DNA of 12,772 nucleotides from Bacillaceae bacterium (lineage in GTDB: Bacteria > Bacillota > Bacilli > Bacillales_A > Planococcaceae): positions 1-12,772 of the forward strand of contig JASLGI010000173.1 of NCBI GenBank assembly GCA_030149685.1, read 5' to 3'. Position 1 is the first letter of the stretch; each line of letters starts with the position of its first letter. Below, one piece after another: positions 8,385 to 12,772 of the stretch. A model generated the notes under the pieces. It did no database searches. It saw only the letters and a program-made list of their open reading frames with translations, and was not told where the DNA came from. Made by a program: the position numbers and the translations under genes.

Positions 8385-8405
8385 AGAAAGAAAGGTGGTG
8401 AGCAG

Positions 8406-9953
8406 TTGAATTTTCAATCGAAACAATTCAAACTTCTTTTAATAACTACATTATTTTTCCTCGCAACATGTTTCTCTTGGATGCCGCTACACGTACAAGC
8501 AAATGGCCAGACGATGTACGTAGACGCTGAGGAGTTAAATATGCGCAGCGGTCCTGGTCTTTCTTACAGTGTCGTCGCCAAACTCAACGACGGCGATCGA
8601 CTCCAAGTGATCCGCACGAAAGACGAATGGATGGAAGTCGAAACATCGAAGGGAAAAGGATGGGTCGCTTCGTGGATGACTCGTGCTAACAACGGATCAT
8701 CCTCTTCTTCTCAAAAGCAATCATCCACTGAAACAATCGTCGCACAAACCGATGGACTTAATGTTCGTTCAGGTCCTTCCGTCCAAGATGCGATGATTGG
8801 AAAAATGCATGCCGGACAAAGAGCCACTCTTCAATTCACGCAAGGAAATTGGGCTTATATTAATGTCGATGGTATGAACGGTTGGGTACATCTAGATTAT
8901 ATTACTTCGGTCAAAGGAAAAGAAGAACCGAAAAAGAAAAAACAGCAAACCGATGAACAATCGACATTCCGAGTCGTCGTCGGAGGATTAAACGTCCGAG
9001 AAGAACCCCATTTAAAAGCGAAAAAGAAAACAGTCGTTTACGCCGATGAAACGTATCCTATTTTAGAAAGAAAAGGCAATTGGCTTCAAATTGAACTCGA
9101 TGATGGCTCACCGGGTTGGGTATACAACTTCCACGGAGAAACATCTGTTCAATCGAGCAACAATCACGGTCATGTAACGACACTTTCAAACGGAACAAAC
9201 TTACGAACAGAACCATCGACGAATGCTGCTGTCGTCGCACGCGTCGATGCAGGTGAGCAATATGCCGTCATCGGAGAAAAAGATGGCTGGTACAATATCC
9301 AATTCAATGACTCAACAACTGCATATATCGCGAGTTGGGTCGTCTCTAGTGCGAACGCTACTTCAGCACCTGCCCCATCATCGACAAAAGAACGTAAAAA
9401 AGCGAATGTCCCTGGCACATTAAAAGGGATCCACGTTCATATCGATGCTGGACACGGTGGACACGACCGCGGAACGACCGGTCTCCGAGGGACTCGTGAA
9501 AAAGATATTACATTATTGACAGCTGAATCACTCGCATCAAAATTGCGAGAAGCAGGCGCTCAAGTAACGATGACGCGAAACTCAGACAAATATGTCTCTC
9601 TTCGTCAACGTGTCGCTTTACGTAAAGAAATGAGTGCAGATGCTTTCATCAGCCTGCATTACGATGCAAATACCGACTCAACGATTAAAGGATTTACGAC
9701 GTATTACTATAAAGAAGACCAAAAAGCCTTCACCGAATCGCTAAACGCGGGACTCGCACAACATGTTCCGATACGCAACCGCGGTTCACAAGTAGGCGAC
9801 TTCCTCGTCTTACGAGAAAATGATCGTGATGCTTCTTTAATCGAACTCGGCTTTTTAACGAATGCGACAGAGGAGCAAATTGTTACGACGCGTAAATTCC
9901 GCGACCAAGCAACGTACGGCATTTACACAGGTTTATTAAACTTCTTTAATTAA
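8406..9953 (+). CDS. yrvJ: Secreted SH3b-repeat N-acetylmuramoyl-L-alanine amidase (YrvJ/LytH-like)
   Basis: An exported cell-wall hydrolase of 515 residues that should cut the amide bond between MurNAc and the stem peptide. A signal peptide spans about 1-32: basic residues, a hydrophobic core around 10-28, and a likely cut after HVQA. Four bacterial SH3 repeats follow (about 37-92, 111-167, 187-242, 257-312), with wall-binding signatures LNMRSGP, LNVRSGP, LNVREEP and TNLRTEP. Lysine- or serine-rich linkers separate several of them. The Amidase_3 domain (about 340-515) has zinc ligands H350 (DAGHGG), E365 and H418 (SLHYDAN), and catalytic E480 (LIELGF). The start is TTG at 8406 with AGGTGG seven bases upstream; the open frame back to 8346 has no ribosome binding site. 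It lies divergent from hisS and convergent with dtd. The yrvJ name rests on position and architecture. Confidence 0.93.
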   Translation: MNFQSKQFKLLLITTLFFLATCFSWMPLHVQANGQTMYVDAEELNMRSGPGLSYSVVAKLNDGDRLQVIRTKDEWMEVETSKGKGWVASWMTRANNGSSSSSQKQSSTETIVAQTDGLNVRSGPSVQDAMIGKMHAGQRATLQFTQGNWAYINVDGMNGWVHLDYITSVKGKEEPKKKKQQTDEQSTFRVVVGGLNVREEPHLKAKKKTVVYADETYPILERKGNWLQIELDDGSPGWVYNFHGETSVQSSNNHGHVTTLSNGTNLRTEPSTNAAVVARVDAGEQYAVIGEKDGWYNIQFNDSTTAYIASWVVSSANATSAPAPSSTKERKKANVPGTLKGIHVHIDAGHGGHDRGTTGLRGTREKDITLLTAESLASKLREAGAQVTMTRNSDKYVSLRQRVALRKEMSADAFISLHYDANTDSTIKGFTTYYYKEDQKAFTESLNAGLAQHVPIRNRGSQVGDFLVLRENDRDASLIELGFLTNATEEQIVTTRKFRDQATYGIYTGLLNFFN

Positions 9954-9995
9954 AAAAAGAGCAAGCGTGCAGATCATCCACACGCTCGCTCTTTT
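9952..9995. terminator. Bidirectional terminator between the amidase gene and dtd
   Basis: AAAAGAGC (9955-9962) pairs with GCTCTTTT (9988-9995). After one mismatch, AGCGTG (9964-9969) pairs with CACGCT (9981-9986) around an 11-base loop. T tracts are present on both strands (T after the right arm on plus; seven T from 9958-9952 on minus), so it can serve the convergent amidase gene and dtd. Both stop codons touch or abut the structure. Confidence 0.9.
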
Positions 9996-9996
9996 A

Positions 9997-10443
9997 TTAT
10001 TCTTTCGATTCGACAATCAATGTTACAGGTCCATCATTCGTCAACTGAACATCCATCATCGCACCAAAAACGCCTACTTCTACTTTCAGCCCATGTTTTT
10101 CTCGAAGGACTTCATTGAAATATTCCCATAACGGTTCTGCCACATCTGGTCGCGCTGCATCTGTAAAACTTGGACGACGCCCTTTTCTCGTATCTCCATA
10201 CAAAGTGAATTGAGAAATAGATAAAATGTCGCCTCCGACTTCTTGAATCGAATCGTTCATTTTTCCTTCTTCGTCTTCAAACAATCGTAAGCCAGCAATT
10301 TTATTTGCGACGTATTCAACATCTTCTTTCGTGTCGCCTTCTTTAATGCCGACGAGTAAGACATATCCTTGATCAATTTTCCCTGTCACAGTACCATCTA
10401 CTGTGACGGAACCATTTTTTGCACGTTGTAATACTACTCTCAT
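9997..10443 (-). CDS. dtd: D-aminoacyl-tRNA deacylase
   Basis: A cytoplasmic proofreading enzyme of 148 residues that hydrolyses D-aminoacyl-tRNA and also removes glycine mischarged on tRNA-Ala. It starts [17 protein letters not shown], typical of the family. It has the SQFTLYGD motif (77-84) with nucleophile-position T80, and the cross-subunit Gly-Pro motif NDGPVT (136-141) that enforces chirality. Length is standard. The ribosome binding site AAGGGGG lies before the ATG at 10443. The relA stop is 12 bases upstream with no promoter or terminator between them, so the two are one operon. It ends at the bidirectional terminator shared with the amidase gene. Confidence 0.97.
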   Translation of the reverse strand: MRVVLQRAKNGSVTVDGTVTGKIDQGYVLLVGIKEGDTKEDVEYVANKIAGLRLFEDEEGKMNDSIQEVGGDILSISQFTLYGDTRKGRRPSFTDAARPDVAEPLWEYFNEVLREKHGLKVEVGVFGAMMDVQLTNDGPVTLIVESKE

Positions 10444-10455
10444 CTGTTTTCCCCC

Positions 10456-12657
10456 TTAATTCGTTACACGATGGACCGCTTGGACATCTGGAATTTGTTT
10501 CAATCGACGTGCGATATGTTCCAAATGCTCAATCGTTTTAATTTGAATCGTCAAATGAATGCGCGCTGTCTTTTGCGTAGAAGCTTTTCCTTCAATCGCT
10601 GCGATCGGTACATTCATCTCTGCGATCTCAATCATCACTTCATTGAGTAAACCTGGACGGTCCAATGCGAATATTTCGATATCGACATCGAATTTCTTAT
10701 TCGTTTTCGTCTTCTCATTCACTGCCCAAGCGACATCTAAGAAACGATCTTCCTCTTCTGTACTATGCACGACGTTCGGGCAATCCGTTCGGTGAACAGA
10801 AACTCCGCGACCTTTCGTAATGAAACCGATAATGTCATCGCCTGGCACCGGACTACAACATTTGGCCAAACGGATCAACATAGAGTCGATTCCTTTCACA
10901 ATGACGCCTGAATCCGGCACTTTCTTTTTCGCTTCAGCTTGTGTCGCTTTCATATTCGATACGACTTTATCTAGTGTCTCTTGTTCTTTACGCTCGCGAC
11001 GTAACTTCTCTGTTAAACGATTCGCTACTTGTAATGCTGTAAAACCGCCAGCCCCGACTTGCGCATACATATCTTCTTCAGAAGCGAAACTAAATTTATC
11101 GAGCGCTCGTTGAATATTGTCATGTGTCAACGCTTCTTCTTTCGTATAATTTTGCACATTTAATTCATGCTCAATCATCTCTCGCCCTTTTTCAATATGT
11201 TCTTGACGTGCTTGACGTTTGAAATATTGTTTAATTTTCGTACGGGCTTGCGACGTGTTGACAATTTTCAACCAGTCCCGACTCGGACCAAACGATTGTT
11301 TTGACGTTAACACTTCGATAATATCTCCAGTCGCTAACGGTTCATCTAATGGCACCATTTTCCCATTTACTTTCACACCGATCGTCTGATTCCCGACTTC
11401 GGAGTGTACACGATAAGCAAAATCTAACGGTACCGACCCTTTAGGGAGTTCAATGACGTCGCCTTTCGGAGTAAACACGTATACCATATCTGAAAACAGA
11501 TCGAATTTGAGCGACTCCATAAATTCTTCTGCATTCGGTGATTCATGTTGAAGCTCTAAAATTTCACGGAACCACGTCAACTTCGACTCGATATCCGTCC
11601 CTGTATTTTTCCCGCGTCCTTCTTTATATGCCCAATGCGCAGCAACCCCGTATTCTGCAATTTTATGCATATCTTCTGTACGAATTTGCACTTCTAACGG
11701 GTCCCCTCCAGGACCGACAACGGTCGTATGGAGCGATTGATACATATTTTGTTTCGGCATCGCGATATAGTCTTTGAAACGTCCTGGCATCGGTTTCCAT
11801 AACGTATGGACGACACCGAGCACGGCGTAACAATCTTTAATACTTTTTAAGACGATGCGGACAGCTAACAAGTCATAAATTTCATTGAACTCTTTATGTT
11901 GCATCACCATTTTGCGATAAATCGAATAAATATGTTTCGGACGTCCTGAAATGTCAGCTTCTAATCCCATTCCGTCGACTTCATGACGAATGACATTCAT
12001 CACGTCTTCTAAATATTCTTCACGTTCTGTACGTTTTTTATCCATTAAATGAGCGACACGGTAATATTGTTGCGGATTTAAATATCGGAGCGCCGTATCT
12101 TCTAACTCCCATTTGATCGTCGATATCCCTAACCGATGAGCAAGTGGTGCAAAAATATCGAGCGTTTCTGCTGAAATTCGTTTTTGTTTTTCTTTCGGTA
12201 CGTGATGAAGTGTCCGCATATTGTGTAAACGATCGGCGAGCTTAATTAAAATGACCCGTACATCTTGCGCCATTGCAATAAACATTTTCCGATGGTTTTC
12301 CGCTTGTTTTTCTTCATTCGAACGAAACTTCAATTTATCTAACTTCGTCACCCCATCGACGAGCTCCGCCACTTCTTCACTAAATTGCTCGACGAGGTCT
12401 TCTCGACTTACAGGTGTATCTTCAACGACATCGTGTAAAAAACCGGCGGCTACAGTCGCTGGGTCCATTTGTAAGTGAGCCAAAATCCCTGCTACTTGAA
12501 TCGGGTGAATAATATAAGGCTCCCCCGACTTCCGAAACTGTCCTTCATGGGCATCACGTGCCGCAATGTAAGCACGTTCAATAAATTGCACGTTCTCCTC
12601 ATTCATATATGTCGCAACGACATCGAGTACATCTTGAATTGTCATATCTTTTGCCAT
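10456..12657 (-). CDS. relA: Bifunctional (p)ppGpp synthetase/hydrolase RelA (Rel)
   Basis: The long Rel protein of the stringent response, 733 residues (B. subtilis 734). It makes (p)ppGpp from ATP and GTP or GDP on ribosomes with uncharged tRNA, and degrades it otherwise. The N-terminal HD hydrolase has H51, HD at 75-76 and ED at 79-80. The synthetase has GRPKHIYSIYRK (238-249), RFKDYIAMPK (293-302) and YQSLHT (306-311); the RFKD form marks bifunctional enzymes. A TGS domain (about 393-453), a helical region, a CC...H...C zinc-finger-type region (C600, C601, H622, C626) and a C-terminal ACT domain (about 656-733) follow. The ATG at 12657 has GGGAG eight bases before it; the frame also allows a TTG at 12663, too near the site. 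Both active sites look intact. It is cotranscribed with dtd. Confidence 0.97.
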   Translation of the reverse strand: MAKDMTIQDVLDVVATYMNEENVQFIERAYIAARDAHEGQFRKSGEPYIIHPIQVAGILAHLQMDPATVAAGFLHDVVEDTPVSREDLVEQFSEEVAELVDGVTKLDKLKFRSNEEKQAENHRKMFIAMAQDVRVILIKLADRLHNMRTLHHVPKEKQKRISAETLDIFAPLAHRLGISTIKWELEDTALRYLNPQQYYRVAHLMDKKRTEREEYLEDVMNVIRHEVDGMGLEADISGRPKHIYSIYRKMVMQHKEFNEIYDLLAVRIVLKSIKDCYAVLGVVHTLWKPMPGRFKDYIAMPKQNMYQSLHTTVVGPGGDPLEVQIRTEDMHKIAEYGVAAHWAYKEGRGKNTGTDIESKLTWFREILELQHESPNAEEFMESLKFDLFSDMVYVFTPKGDVIELPKGSVPLDFAYRVHSEVGNQTIGVKVNGKMVPLDEPLATGDIIEVLTSKQSFGPSRDWLKIVNTSQARTKIKQYFKRQARQEHIEKGREMIEHELNVQNYTKEEALTHDNIQRALDKFSFASEEDMYAQVGAGGFTALQVANRLTEKLRRERKEQETLDKVVSNMKATQAEAKKKVPDSGVIVKGIDSMLIRLAKCCSPVPGDDIIGFITKGRGVSVHRTDCPNVVHSTEEEDRFLDVAWAVNEKTKTNKKFDVDIEIFALDRPGLLNEVMIEIAEMNVPIAAIEGKASTQKTARIHLTIQIKTIEHLEHIARRLKQIPDVQAVHRVTN

Positions 12658-12683
12658 CCGCAAAACTCCCTTCTTTCCCTATG

Positions 12684-12718
12684 AAAAAACATTCTTTGCA
12701 ATTTGCAAAGAATGTTTT
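12684..12718 (-). terminator. Perfect hairpin terminator between apt and relA
   Basis: AAAACATTCTTTGC (12686-12699) pairs perfectly with its complement at 12705-12718 around a five-base loop. On the minus strand it is followed by a TTTTTT run (12689-12684), as for a terminator of the upstream gene. It ends only 27 bases before the relA ATG, leaving little room for a separate relA promoter. Confidence 0.82.
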
Positions 12719-12721
12719 CTA

Positions 12722-12772
12722 TTACTCCTCATCATACGTCATTATCGCATGAATGTCATAACCTTTAATTTT
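12722..12772 (-). CDS. apt: C-terminal end of the gene upstream of relA, probably adenine phosphoribosyltransferase
   Basis: The frame entering from the right edge reads KIKGYDIHAIMTYDEE and stops at TAA, with a TAG directly after it. Only 16 codons are visible. In Bacillales the gene directly upstream of relA is apt, and Apt proteins often end with a GYDV-(H)-(S/T)L-type stretch and acidic residues, which this resembles. Apt salvages adenine to AMP using PRPP. The assignment rests on position plus a short tail, so it is probable rather than proven. Confidence 0.65.
   Translation of the reverse strand, partial: KIKGYDIHAIMTYDEE

Noticed and set aside
8346..8405. ATG start at 8346 for the amidase
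   Set aside because: It has no ribosome binding site and would place the promoter and the AGGTGG site inside the coding region; the TTG at 8406 is better.

Overview
The window is a housekeeping segment of a low-to-mid GC Gram-positive chromosome, most likely Bacillales. Every gene has a clear Bacillus-type homologue. The series apt / relA / dtd / yrvJ-type amidase / hisS / aspS / 6S RNA / tcdA / rarA / iscS / mnmA resembles the Bacillus subtilis relA-to-trmU neighbourhood. Ribosome binding sites are strong AGGAGG-like sequences, one gene uses a TTG start, and a T-box leader controls a tRNA synthetase operon. I cannot name the genus. The chemotaxis gene cheV suggests a motile organism.

Layout from left to right. 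Positions 1-1311 hold the 5' end of mnmA and all of iscS on the minus strand, with iscS upstream and the genes nearly touching; they make the sulfur donor and the tRNA 2-thiolation enzyme. rarA (1453-2739, plus) runs divergently from iscS and converges on cheV (2776-3681, minus) at a shared bidirectional terminator. tcdA (3808-4575, minus) follows. Then comes a 351-base gap that holds a 6S RNA (about 4690-4882) with its own promoter and terminator. The aspS and hisS genes (4927-7986, minus) form one operon behind a histidine-type T-box leader (8041-8304). A divergent cell-wall amidase with four SH3b repeats (8406-9953, plus) converges on dtd at another bidirectional terminator. dtd and relA (9997-12657, minus) are closely linked. 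A perfect hairpin separates relA from the last 16 codons of what looks like apt at the right edge.

Functionally the region is about translation and growth-rate control. It covers tRNA charging (HisRS, AspRS), proofreading (Dtd), tRNA modification at positions 34 and 37 (IscS/MnmA, TcdA), the stringent response (RelA) and global RNA polymerase control (6S RNA). RarA (replication fork maintenance), the amidase (wall) and CheV (chemotaxis) are the outliers.

I found no mobile element, CRISPR array, phage gene, degraded gene or unknown protein-coding gene. The points worth attention are regulatory and organisational: cheV sitting in this cluster, no cymR-like gene before iscS, the T-box base after UGG, the lack of a terminator between aspS and 6S RNA, and the hairpin crowding the relA start. 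I see no evidence for an undescribed system.
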